This document shows, piece by piece, positions 36,454-46,586 of a DNA stretch of 64,000 nucleotides. The position numbers and the translations under genes were made by a program. The stretch is from assembly GCF_036884655.1 (NCBI RefSeq), contig NC_088342.1, forward strand, positions 15,638,001 to 15,702,000, read 5' to 3'. Every line of letters starts with the position of its first letter. The first letter of the stretch is position 1. The notes under the pieces are model-generated. The model worked only from the letters and a program-made list of their open reading frames with translations, had not been told where the DNA came from and did no database searches. This DNA comes from Musa acuminata AAA Group (lineage: Eukaryota > Streptophyta > Magnoliopsida > Zingiberales > Musaceae).

Positions 36454-37386
36454 ATGGCTCTTCAAGAGGGCTTATCGGTTGTTCGTCCACCGCTGTTTAA
36501 CGGATTGGACTACACTTATTGGAAAACTCGAATGAGAGTTTTCTTGATTTCTTTGAATCTGGATTTATGGAATATCATTGAAAACGGTTTTCAACTTCCC
36601 TCTAAACCGGTGAACAAATGGTCGGATTTGGAGAAGAAGTATTTTTCTTTAAACGCAAAGGCTATGAATGCCTTATTTTGCGCTTTGGATAAAAATGAGT
36701 TCAATCGGATTTCTACATGCGAAACGGCTTTTGACATTTGGCGAACACTTGAAATCACGCACGAGGGAACTAGTAGAGTCAAAGACTCGAAAGTTAACTT
36801 TTTATTGCATGATTTTGAGCTTTTTCGAATGCAACCAAGCGAGATTATAGGCGACATGTACACCCGTTTCACGGATGTCGTCAATAGTTTAAGAGCTCTT
36901 GGAAAATGTTTTTCGGATTTTGAACTCGTAAACAAGATTTTGCGTTCTCTTTCTAAGAAGTGGGATTCAAAAGTAACTGCAATACAAGAGGCTAAAAACC
37001 TAAACAACTTACCACTTGAAGAACTAATTGGTTCGTTGATGACATATGAAATGGTGCATAATGCACATGATGAACATGTTGAACACAATCACCTACCAAA
37101 GAACAGGAAGGATTTGGAACTCCGGACAAATGAATGCCACTTGAGCAATGACTCAAGTGATGAGGACAATGATGAACTTGAACTTCGAACACTAAATCTT
37201 AATAAGTTTATTAAACAAAAATATAAAATAGACAATGAACTTGAACGAAGGAAGAAGCCAAAGAAGAGGAAGGCAACCAAGGATGAATCAAGAACTTCCA
37301 AAGGTGAGACGGCGAATTGGGCTTTGACGGGCTTCGACTACAAGGTAAGTAACTCAACTCTCTTGAATTATTTCGAAATTACATGA
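36454..37386 (+). CDS. Element K gag, no zinc knuckle, basic tail
   Basis: Intact 310-codon frame. ATG at 36454 lies 36 bases past the primer site and gives MALQEGLSVVRPPLFNG. The capsid-like part is whole (YTYWKTRMRVFLIS, AFDIWRTLEITHEGTSRVKD, IIGDMYTRFTDVVNSL). The CCHC knuckle seen in F is missing. In its place, from residue 264, is a basic run (ERRKKPKKRKATK), which might bind RNA by charge. An acidic Ser/Asp/Glu stretch precedes it. The C-terminus ...NYFEIT matches the J ending. The frame reaches a GAC TAC AAG|GTAAGT site near its end. No pol follows. Confidence 0.87.
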   Translation: MALQEGLSVVRPPLFNGLDYTYWKTRMRVFLISLNLDLWNIIENGFQLPSKPVNKWSDLEKKYFSLNAKAMNALFCALDKNEFNRISTCETAFDIWRTLEITHEGTSRVKDSKVNFLLHDFELFRMQPSEIIGDMYTRFTDVVNSLRALGKCFSDFELVNKILRSLSKKWDSKVTAIQEAKNLNNLPLEELIGSLMTYEMVHNAHDEHVEHNHLPKNRKDLELRTNECHLSNDSSDEDNDELELRTLNLNKFIKQKYKIDNELERRKKPKKRKATKDESRTSKGETANWALTGFDYKVSNSTLLNYFEIT

Positions 37387-38800
37387 TGCTCTTCATAATA
37401 CATTTTCTTTTTAATATAGAATTAATTTTCTTAAAAATTACATAAAAAATATGATGAAAATGCAAAATTTATGATCATGCTAGTAGTTTTGAAAATAATC
37501 ATGAAAAATATATATTTTATGATAAACAAACAAAATGATTTTGATTGAAAATATGAAATCATGCTTGATGATATAATGATGTTTTGATACCATGATTTTA
37601 TTCTATGCATGATATTTTAAAAATCATGTTTATTGGTTTTATAATTATGGATGATGAATTTTGCGATTTTCGATTTTCACGGTAATGAAAGTGCCTTATT
37701 GATCTTTGTCGTAATAAAACTTGCACTTTCGATTTTAAAACATGCTATATGTTTGGCATAGATGAAATAAAATCATATGAACTAAAACAACTAAAAAGAG
37801 AAAAGTATTTTTCTTGAAAATTAATTTTTCTCTACAGTATTGACTTTTTCACTAAGAGATCAATAAAATTATCTATGCCATTTTGAATCTCTTGAAAGTA
37901 ATGTTGAGATTTTGATGATGTGTCCTTATTGAAATTTATTGAAATGAATCATGATTTCTTGGAATTATAACTTGAGAATTCTTTTTATAAATCAAAATAA
38001 CTTACTGTGATTCTTTCTTTTTGCTATTTGAGTTATCTAAAAAGAATCATAATATGTCTCTTAATATTCATAATTTGTCTACATGATTCATAAATCTCAT
38101 TATCAACTCTTCTTGATATTCCTTATGTGATGATATGAATACATGAAATATTCATTAATTTATTTTGATGTATACAAATGAAAAATTATGATCATGCATG
38201 GTAAGATATAATTTGACAAAATTGATACCATCATGATATGAAGCATTTATGATTTGCAATGATGCATGCAATACTTGAGCTTTTTAATTATGATGTGATG
38301 TATTGCATATGATGTAAATCATGATTTAAAATGCTATGAGTTGTTACTAAAATGATGTATGTTGATTTAATGTCATGAATACTCTAAATGATGAATGTTT
38401 GGTATCATGATCAAAATGTTGATAAATAGTTAAAAATTTAAGTATCATGTATGATATGCTCATAATATTGATTAATTTATTCAGTATCATGCATGAATGA
38501 AATATAAGGTTTTTGAAATTGTGCATGTTCAAATTTGAAAATATAATGATGCACAAATAAGATTGAAACCTTCCCTTGTCATGATTTAGAAATTAATGTA
38601 AAGGGTCTTCCCTTCTCTTTCCCAATGACATAGGGGGAGAAAGAGTTGCTAATGTGCATATCTCAAAGAGAAAATTGCTAGCTTTCGTGTCTTAAAATGT
38701 TGAAAATTTTTTGCTAGCTTGTATATTGTAAACTTGCTATCGTACTATCATGATGATGAGCGTGTCTTATCTTCATAATTGTATTTGAAAAAATATGGCA
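37387..38800 (+). other. Element K AT-rich filler in place of pol
   Basis: 1.4 kb without a credible gene, matching the gag-proximal interior of J on the opposite strand. It includes CATGATGAT-type palindromes and one purine-rich site (TAGGGGGAGAAAG, about 38631-38643). Confidence 0.75.
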
Positions 38801-40107
38801 AAAATATGTCCGAATGATTGAACTTGTTAAAATTAATTTTCGGACTTTCTTGATTGAATGATCAAATCACTCGACTGCCATGATGATTTTACACAATTAC
38901 ATGCCCTAATAACAGGTTGGAAATTATGTGCTTTGGATACAAAAATTTCCATGATAATAAGCATGTTTTATCCTCATGATTGTATTTAAAAATCAATAGC
39001 ACAGCCTTGTCCGAATGCATGAAAGTGTTAATTTCATTTTCGGATTCTCTTAACTATTGGCATCCTAACAATTGGATTTTCGAATTATCGTCTTCCAGAC
39101 TTAATAAGCATATGTCATATCAAGTTTAATTCATATCATTAATTTTTGACATATGGAATCAATCAGCAAATACATCTCTTATGAACAATATTTTGTTTTG
39201 AAAAATGGATTTGATGAAATGATTCCTGCTTATAAATTCCTTCTTGAAAAAGGAAGTCATTTTTATATACAAGGATTTGATACATATCTTGATACTTGTA
39301 AAAATAAAGCGTGCTTTAATATCTTATCGATTTTAACTTCATTCGAGTAAGCTCAGAAATAGCTTTCCTCTGTCATGCAAAAAGAAAATAACAAATAAAA
39401 TGGAAGAAGTTTTCAAAGCTATCTCCATGTCATGTTTTCCTTGAAATGTTTGAATATTTGGTATCTTATCACTTTTTGTTGAAAAATGACATGAACCTGC
39501 TTATGGCATCGCACTTATATTTAAAATTTGCTTTATATTGTTCTCCTTTTTGTTGACGACAAAGGGGGAGAAATATATGAATTGATGCTATGAACACTGA
39601 TGCTATGATTGCCAAATTTGCATTATGCCATGTCTGCATCATGTGTTAAGATGTCAAGAACTTGTATCGTAATTTTATGCGTTAATATCTTACTATGTGA
39701 TGAAATGCTACAATTGATAAACACTTGAAATGTTTGCATTATGATATCAAAAGCTTACATCGCAATTTTACATGTTGATATTTGATAATAGCAAACTTGC
39801 ATGATGATAAAACTTGATATTATGTTTTTCATGCAATGAGTTGAACCAATATCACAAACGCTTGATTGTGGTACTTCTCCTTTTTGTTGATGACAAAGGG
39901 GGAGAAGTATGATGTTATGCATAAGTTTATGCATAAGTTCATGATGACGTGTTGCAAGTATTCATGATGAATATTGCAATGACTTGAATTCAGATTGAAT
40001 TCAAGGTTTTATCATTATGGCATATTAATAGGGGGAGTTTGTTTAAACTCCGGGAGTTAAGTTTAACTCCGTCATCAAGTGGTTGTCATCATCAAAAAGG
40101 GGGAGAT
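38801..40107 (+). other. Element K 3' region, homologous to D
   Basis: Begins with ATATGTCCGAATG, the last codons of Sirevirus pol, and then follows the D 3' untranslated region (about 8110 down to 6800) in order. It holds two hairpin purine sites (39541-39574, 39873-39908), two short palindromes (40030-40070) and the true polypurine tract (40095-40107). The small frame at 39153-39350 lies here and is not convincing. Confidence 0.8.
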
Positions 40108-42191
40108 TATTGACTCTCGTATTTTGATGATGAAACTACTTGATATATGTTTATGATTTAATCTGTGTTTTGAGTGACGCAGGATGCCTCGATCAGGATG
40201 AGACAATTAAAGCAGGAAAATCATGTTGTGCCGAAGGAACATGTCAGAAGATTGGACGTCGGGCCGGTGGATCGGTTGATGTATCGACAGAAGGCTTCGG
40301 GCCGTGGACTCGGGCATCGGGCCAAGAAGAGCGGGTATTGTGCCAAGGATATCGGAGTTGCGGAGCCAACTAGCCGATTGGGCAATAGGCCGCAGGAAAG
40401 GACGATGCGCCGAAGAATCGGACGAAGCGTCGAGGGACCAATGACATGTCGGACAACTTGGTTAATTGCTTAGGATTAATTGTCTTGATCGAAGTTTTGT
40501 TTACTTGTGCAGGATTAACTACGATGAAAGTAAGACATGAAGTAGGAGTTGCGCCGGAGTCAAGACAATGATCACGTTGGGAGTTTGAGAGTTCGACAGA
40601 AGTTCGGACAGTCGTCGGAGGTTCTACGGGAACAAATCCGAGAAGTCCATAAGCTTGCCAAAGAAGCTCGTCGGAACTCACCAAGTGGATCGTCGCAAGT
40701 CCAGGAGTTTGCCGAAAGTCCACAGGAGCATCACCGAGGGTTCATCGGATGATCGACGGAAGTTTGCCGGAAGAAGTGATTGACGCACCGGAGCAAGTTG
40801 CAGTAAACGTCTTAGAAAATATCGTAGTTAGCACAATGATTAAGTTGGAAATGGGAGGTGATCCCATTAACATAATCTTGGGGCAATTGGGCCCCTAAAA
40901 AACTCAAATTGGGCCGAATGGATCAACTCATTCGGACCCTGATTGCTGTGGGAGGTGCAACCGCCCAAGCCAGGAGGTAGCACCGCCTAGGCTAAGTCTC
41001 CGAGCGAGACTGGGTGATGCAACCACCCCAGCTAGGAGGTAGCACCGCCTGGGCTCAGTCTCCGAGGAAGACTGGGCGGTGCAACCTCCCCTGACAGGAG
41101 GTGGCTCCGCTTGGACTCGGTCTCCGAGCACTGGCTGAGCGGTGCAACCGCCTCAGTCAGGAGGTTGCACCGCCTGAGCTCAGTCTTCGAGCTCTGGCAG
41201 GAGGTGCAACCGCCCCTAACAGGAGGTGGCACCGCCCAGAGGCTCAGTCTTCGAGCTCTGCCAGGCGGTGCAACCGCTCTAGTCAGGAGGTGCAACCGCT
41301 TGATCTCGAAATTTCGGGAATTGATAGTTTTGAGCTCCAAATTTGAACTGGGTTGGGGCCTATAAATACCCCACCCATTCAGCACTGATGAGCATGAACT
41401 AATACCGAAATCTTGATCCTGTTCAGTGATTTTTAGAGCTCAAAATTGTTGTAAAGGCCAAAAGTTCTTCTCCCTCTTTTCTTCCAAGTTCTGAGTTGTA
41501 AAGAGAGGAGAGAAAATTCTGTAAGGGTTGTCTCCTAAGCCCGTCAAAAGGAGTGAAACTGTAAAAGGGTGGTTGGCCTTCGCCTTTTGAAGGAAGGCCT
41601 CTAGTTGACGTCGATGACCTCGTCGGTGGAGGAAGCCAAAAGTGGAGTAGGTCAAGATTGACCGAACCACTCTAAATCTCGGTTTGCATTTACTTTGAGC
41701 ATATTATCTTTACTTCAAACCTCCTCTGAAGCTTACTGCTTTCTGCGCATATACGATCGGGTTTCAAGCCTTGCACTTTCCGAATCAGCGTTTAGACGTA
41801 AATCTGCTTTTTCGTACGATCATCATATTTTAGATTTCGTTTACTCTTTGATTTCTACCATAACTGCAAACTGCCTTTATACTCTTGCTTAAACTGCATC
41901 TTGCCTAATCAAGTGATTTACGTATCAGCATTTAGACGTAAATCAGTTTCTTCGTACGAACGTCGTATTTCAGTTTGCGCTTATATTTTGGTTTTCATCA
42001 TAACTGCAAACTGCCTTCATAGATTGACTTTAACATCATCTTGCTTGATCTTAAGTTAAAGTAATCTTAGAATCGGCTTTCACACAGAAATTGTTTTTAT
42101 CGTTCGAACGCAGTTTTCGATTTTAATCGCAGAAAGTTTTCCGCTGCACTAATTCACCCCCCCCCCCCCCCTAGTGCTCTTGATCCTAACA
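40108..42191 (+). repeat. 3' LTR of element K
   Basis: 2084 bases colinear with 34308-36403. First bases TA instead of TG; TATA box 41361-41368; C tract about 42157-42170. Confidence 0.93.
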
Positions 42192-42196
42192 ATCCT

Positions 42197-42999
42197 AACC
42201 CTAAGTAACGTGCTAACTACGAATTTAAAGACATTTTCTAAGCTATTACAAAGTTCGTAAGTCAAGACTTCTTCCGGCGAGCTTCCGGCGAACTTCCGAC
42301 GGTTTTCTGATAAACTCTCGGAAACCATTCTGCGGACTCCCGACAAGCTCCTAGACTTCACGATTTGATCTTGACGAGTTCCAATGAGCTTCTTCGGCAA
42401 GCTCCGATCTTTCTCGGCGAGCTCCGCGAACTTGCAACGAACCTTCCGGCGAGCTTCCGAAAAACCCTTCGGCAAGCTCCCTACTCATTCTCGGCTAGTT
42501 CCGGCAGCATTCCCGACGAACCTTCGGACTTCCGTCGAACTCTCGAACTCGCAATGAATCCTTCGTGCTTGACTCCGACACTTTGTTTTGCTTTATATCT
42601 TCATCATTATCGTAGTTAATCCTGCACACACATGCTAAAACTCTACTCCGATCTAGACAATTATTACAATGCGAATTGACATTCTGTTGCCCGGCACATC
42701 ATTGGTTGGCGTTTCGTTCGATTCTTCAGTGCATCGTCCTCTCTTGTGGCTTGTTGCCCAATCGGCGGTTGACCTCCGCAACCCCGATATCCTTGGCACA
42801 ATTTTGCTCTCCTTGGCCCGATGCCCGATGTCTGAAGCGTTCTACCATCCAATATCCTTACATTATCTCCTCTGGCGCAACGTCAATTCCTCCTGCGTCA
42901 ATTGTCTAATCCTGATCGAGTAGACCTGTATCACTCAAAATGCAGTTAAACATCTAAACACAATCAACTAGTTTCATCATCAAAATATGAGATTCAACA
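42197..42999 (-). repeat. 5' LTR of element J, right part
   Basis: Continues 33510-34307 after the K insertion and matches about 28613-29416. Ends TTCAACA, then ACTCA. Confidence 0.92.
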
Positions 43000-43980
43000 A
43001 CTCAAACCCACAAACGATGAAAGTTGGAGGCCTTCTCAAACAACAATCGATCACTATTCTCATCGATACGGGCAGTACTAATAACTTTCTAAATAGTAAA
43101 GTTACAGCTTGGATGGCACTCCACATCGAAGGTTACAGCAAGTCCGATATAAAGGACGCCGACGGCAGAACCCTAAAGTGCGACCAAAGATGCCCGCAAG
43201 TGAAACTGTTGTTCTAGGACCAAGAGATAATTGCATATTTCTTCCTCCTCCCTCTTGATGATCATGAGGCCATGCTTAAAATTAAATGGTTGACGACATT
43301 AGGTGATGTTTCTTGGAATTTTATGAAACTAGTTATGAAATTCTACAGTAAGGGGAAACAGGTGATACTGCACGGGAAACGTGGCGGCGACGTAATGACA
43401 ATTTGCACACAACTAATGGAGAAGGTTTTGCATGAAGCATGCAGCAACTTTTTAGTAAAACTTGAATAGCAAACTAAGGGAGAGTCAACAGAATTTGAAG
43501 ATCCAAATCTACTTCCTTTGCTTGATGAATTTTTAGATATATTTGACGAACTACGCAACCTACCTCTTACCCATCGGCATGATCATTGTATAACAATTCT
43601 TCTAGGCAAACCTTCAGCAAATACTCAGCCATATTAGTATCCATATCTCCAAAGGGATGAAATGGAAAGGATTGTAAAAGAGATGCTCGAAACAGGAGTT
43701 ATTCGGCCAAGTTACAGCCCCTACTCTTCACCGGTGCTTTTCGTACAAAAGGACGGAATATGGCGATTATGTATTAATTACCGAGCTCTCAATGGCATAA
43801 CCTTCAAGGACAAATACCATATTCCAATAGTAGATGAATTGCTAGATGAAAGGGAGCACAAATCTTCACAAAGTTAGACCTTTGATCTGGGTATCATCAA
43901 ATACGAGTGTGCGAAGAAGACATACCGAAAGTCACCTTTCGAACACACAACGACCACTATAAATTTTTGCTTTCTTTAAT
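43000..43980 (+). pseudogene. Element E protease and partial reverse transcriptase
   Basis: Resumes after J. Protease: [16 protein letters not shown] (from about 43054) with the DTG triad. RT: MLETGVIRPSYSPYSSPVLF and KDGIWRLCINYRALN, then KYHIPIVDELLDE. After FRTHNDHYKFLL the sequence jumps to the downstream LGHIISEEGV stretch near 43995. The segment with the catalytic Y/FxDD motif is therefore deleted. Confidence 0.87.
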
Positions 43981-44860
43981 AGAAGGTGGAATATCTTGGG
44001 CATATCATATCAGAGGAAGGTGTGGCAGTGGACCCCTCCAAAATTGAAACAATCAAGAACTAGCCGACCCCAAGGAACATAAAATTGTTACGTGGCTTTC
44101 TCGGTTTAATAGGCTTCTTCCATAAGTTCGTGAAAAACCATAGAAAGATCAGTGCACCACTTACTTCTTTGCTAAAAAAAGATGCTTTCCAATAGTTGGA
44201 CAAAGCCACCACCGCCTTCGACAAACTTAAAGCCGCAATGATGACAACGCCCGTACTAGCGCTACCCGACTTTGGCAAGACTTTCGTTATTGAAGCCGAT
44301 GCCTCCGAAGTCGAAATTGGTGTTATACTAATGCTAGATGGCCGCCCCTTACTTATACCAGTAAGGCATTATCTCCTTCCCATCTCAAAATAACTATTTA
44401 TGATAAGGAGATGCTCGCGATTGTGCATGTAGTGGCCAAATGGAGATCGTACTTGATCGAGCAACGCTTTCAAATCAAGACCGACCATAAAAGCCTAAAA
44501 TATTTCTTGGAACAGAAGATATCTTCCCCCGAGCAGCAAAAATGGGTAACAAAGCTTCTTGGATATGATTATGAAATAACTTACAAAAAGGGGAAAGAGA
44601 ATGTTGTTGCAGATACGCTTTCACAACTACCCAAGCAAGCTGAATTTTCAGCCATTTCACTTTTGACTAGCGACTTCCTTGAGGATATTAAAAGGGAATG
44701 GCAGGAAGATCGAGAGACCAGTAAGATCATAAAAAAATTGGAGGAAGTACTAAGCTCCGTGGCTCATTACAGTTGGGACTCAAAAGAATTACGCTATAAG
44801 GGATGCATTGTGCTTATGCCAAATTCTACTTACATCTTTACGAGCATATTTTAGATAGAG
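43981..44860 (+). pseudogene. Element E RT connection and RNase H
   Basis: KATTAFDKLKAAMMTTPVLA leads into RNase H with FVIEADASEVEIGVILM, then YDKEMLAIVHVVAKWRSYL and FQIKTDHKSLKYFLEQK. This is followed by the ENVVADTLSQLP hinge that precedes integrase in Ty3/gypsy. Stops interrupt at about 44190 and 44392. The reading is otherwise well preserved, better than gag. Confidence 0.87.
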
Positions 44861-45195
44861 TTATTCCATATATAGGGCACTAAATTAAAAATGAGTACAA
44901 CGTATCACCCACAAACCAACGGCTAGACGGAAGTGGTAAAAAGGTGCTTGGAGACAGCCTAAAGTCATCCACCAAATATGACTACCCAACGATAACTCCA
45001 AACCCAGTCGAATGCCATTATTGATTGACGGATCATGACTCGATGATGACGACCCACTACTGAAGTACTAATACAGTGGGCGAACTTACCAGCAGAATGT
45101 GCCACTTGGGAGAACTATGATGACTTGAAGATCAAATTCCCAGAATTCAAATATCGTCAGCCTCGAGGACAATGTTGATTTGAAGAGGGCGGGTC
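44861..45195 (+). pseudogene. Element E integrase remnant and chromodomain-like end
   Basis: Most of the integrase is missing. What remains is KMSTTYHPQTNG*TEVVKRC (44889-44947), the conserved end of the core domain, with Q changed to a stop. Then VLIQWANLPAECATWENYDD (about 45067-45125) resembles the end of a chromodomain, which in this lineage is fused to integrase and is thought to guide insertion to heterochromatin. The tail runs into the purine tract before the 3' LTR. Confidence 0.78.
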
Positions 45196-45588
45196 TATTA
45201 GGACTCTAGCTTAGAGAGTCCTAATTGAGAGGGGCATTCATGTAAAACCTACCTAAGTCGACCCCTATTAAAGAGATGAAGAGGCCAGCTAGGGTTAGGA
45301 GGTTGTTTCTTAGAGAAGAATTAGGAGTTGTAAAGGAACAGGAATCTTGACTATGAGTCATATTAGGAGTTGGTTAGAAGTAGGAGTCTTGAGTAGGAGT
45401 CCTATTAGGAGTTAGGGTTTAAAAGCCCTATAAATAGCCATATATTCATCATTTATTCTCAAGCAATAGATGAATCTTTTCTGAAGCCTTTGAATAGCAA
45501 CTTGGAGGGAGGAACCCTTATAGAGTTCCAAGGAGGCAGATCCCTAAAGAGATCAACCCCAAGTTTAGAATATGCAGGGGTTCTAACA
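45196..45588 (+). repeat. 3' LTR of element E
   Basis: 393 bases colinear with 25157-25550, TATA box 45429-45436, start changed from TG to TA, end CA intact. Confidence 0.9.
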
Positions 45589-45593
45589 GTCCA

Positions 45594-46536
45594 CCTCATT
45601 TTTGTTGGTTTACTCCTTGTCTTCGGATTTACTTGATTTGTTCCATGTTACCTTGAGTGCTTTCTTCTTCTTTTGTGTGAGCACCTTCTTTTTCAATTGT
45701 GGAGATTCACTTTTAAAGTACCCTGGCTGATTGCATTCATAGTAAGTTATTTTGTTCTTTTTAAGTTTATTTTTATTCTTTGATTCTCGTTTTATAAATT
45801 TTTTAAATTTTATTGTGAGGAGTTCAAGATCATCATCATCATTACTTGAGTTTTCTTTCAAGTGACCTTTTATCGTTCAAAGTATCAAATCCTTCTTGTT
45901 CTTTGGAAGGTTATTCTTATGTTCATCATGTTAAATACAAGTGATTTCATAAGTCATTAAAGACCTATAAGTTTTTCAGGTAGAAAATTATTTAGGCCTT
46001 TTGCTTCCTATATTGTTATTACTTTAGGATCCCAAATTTTTGGAAGGGATCTTAGTATTTTATTAACAAGTTCAAAATTAGAAAAGCTTTTACTAAGTGC
46101 TTTCAAACCATTGACGACATTTGTAAAACGGGTGTACATGTCTCTAATGGTTTCACTTGGTTTCATTCGAAATAATTCAAAACTATGCATCAAAAGATTA
46201 ATTTTTTATTCTTTAACTCTACTTATGTCTTCATATGTAATTTTAAGAGTGTATCAAATGTCATATGCAATTTCACAAATTGAAATACGATTAAACTCAT
46301 TTTTATTCAAGGTATTCATAGCTTTTGCATTTAATAAAAATAATTTTTTCTCAAAATCATTCTATTTGTTCGTAGGTTTAGAGGGTATTTGAAAACCACA
46401 TTCGACAATATTCAATAATTAAAGTTCATAGAAAGTAGAAAACTCTCATTCATGTTTTCCAATATATGTAGTATGTCCCATTGAACATAGGAGGGCGAAT
46501 GATAGAGTGACCCTCTAGATTGCTGGAAAAAGTCAT
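45594..46536 (-). pseudogene. Element G gag
   Basis: ATG at 46536; recognisable stretches are MKPSETIRDMYTRFTNVV and SFSNFELVNKILRSLPK. Unlike J, H and K it still has a zinc-knuckle region, reading YYECNQPGYFKSES, with three of the four CCHC ligands lost. The C-terminal Lys-rich and Ser/Glu-rich stretch ends at the E target site. The last codons lie beyond E at about 25110-25156 and close with GAG followed by GTAAGTAACTC. Confidence 0.8.
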
Positions 46537-46572
46537 CTCTCTTGGGTGTTAAACCAATTGAGAGAAACCTTA

Positions 46573-46584
46573 TATCTGAAACCA
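46573..46584 (-). other. Degenerate primer binding site of element G
   Basis: Minus strand TGGTTTCAGATA, two bases inside the LTR at the same spacing as in D, F and J. It matches 9 of 12 bases of TGGTATCAGAGC. Confidence 0.7.
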
Positions 46585-46586
46585 AT

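Larger units (their letters stand above)
34308..42191 (+). mobile_element. Element K: gag-only Sirevirus-like element inserted in the LTR of J
   Basis: 7.9 kb, LTRs 34308-36403 and 40108-42191, target duplication ATCCT (34303-34307, 42192-42196), primer site 36406-36417 and polypurine tract 40095-40107. It encodes gag only. Its LTRs resemble those of F. Its gag and first interior part resemble J, while its 3' interior resembles D. As the innermost insertion of the middle block it is the youngest there. Confidence 0.94.
27877..42999 (-). mobile_element. Element J: gag-only Sirevirus-like element inserted in E
   Basis: LTRs 27877-29416 and 33510-42999 (the second split by K), exact target duplication ACTCA (27872-27876, 43000-43004), primer site 33496-33507, purine tract beside 29417. 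One gag frame (33459-32539) is followed by about 3.1 kb of AT-rich DNA and no pol. The chromovirus gag-protease frame is restored when J is removed in thought. Confidence 0.93.
25157..45588 (+). mobile_element. Element E: Ty3/gypsy chromovirus inserted in gag of G
   Basis: LTRs 25157-25550 and 45196-45588. The flanks are GTCCT (25152-25156) and GTCCA (45589-45593), a target duplication with one change. The gag of G rejoins across it. The interior has a primer site, gag, an aspartic protease, a partial RT, RNase H, a small integrase piece and a chromodomain-like end. Gag with Cys-rich knuckle, DTGS protease and the end motif suggest the Reina/Tekay part of the chromoviruses. Internal deletions and stops make it dead. 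Element J is inserted at the gag/protease border. Confidence 0.9.

Noticed and set aside
36591..37088. 165-codon minus-strand frame opposite K gag, also opposite gag of D and F
   Set aside because: Shadow of the gag frame; codon pattern and conservation follow the sense strand.
39153..39350. 65-codon frame in the K 3' region, with slight similarity to 56468-56662 in F
   Set aside because: Both lie in the homologous untranslated 3' region, on the sense strand in K and F. The D counterpart is not open, so shared ancestry of noncoding DNA explains the likeness.
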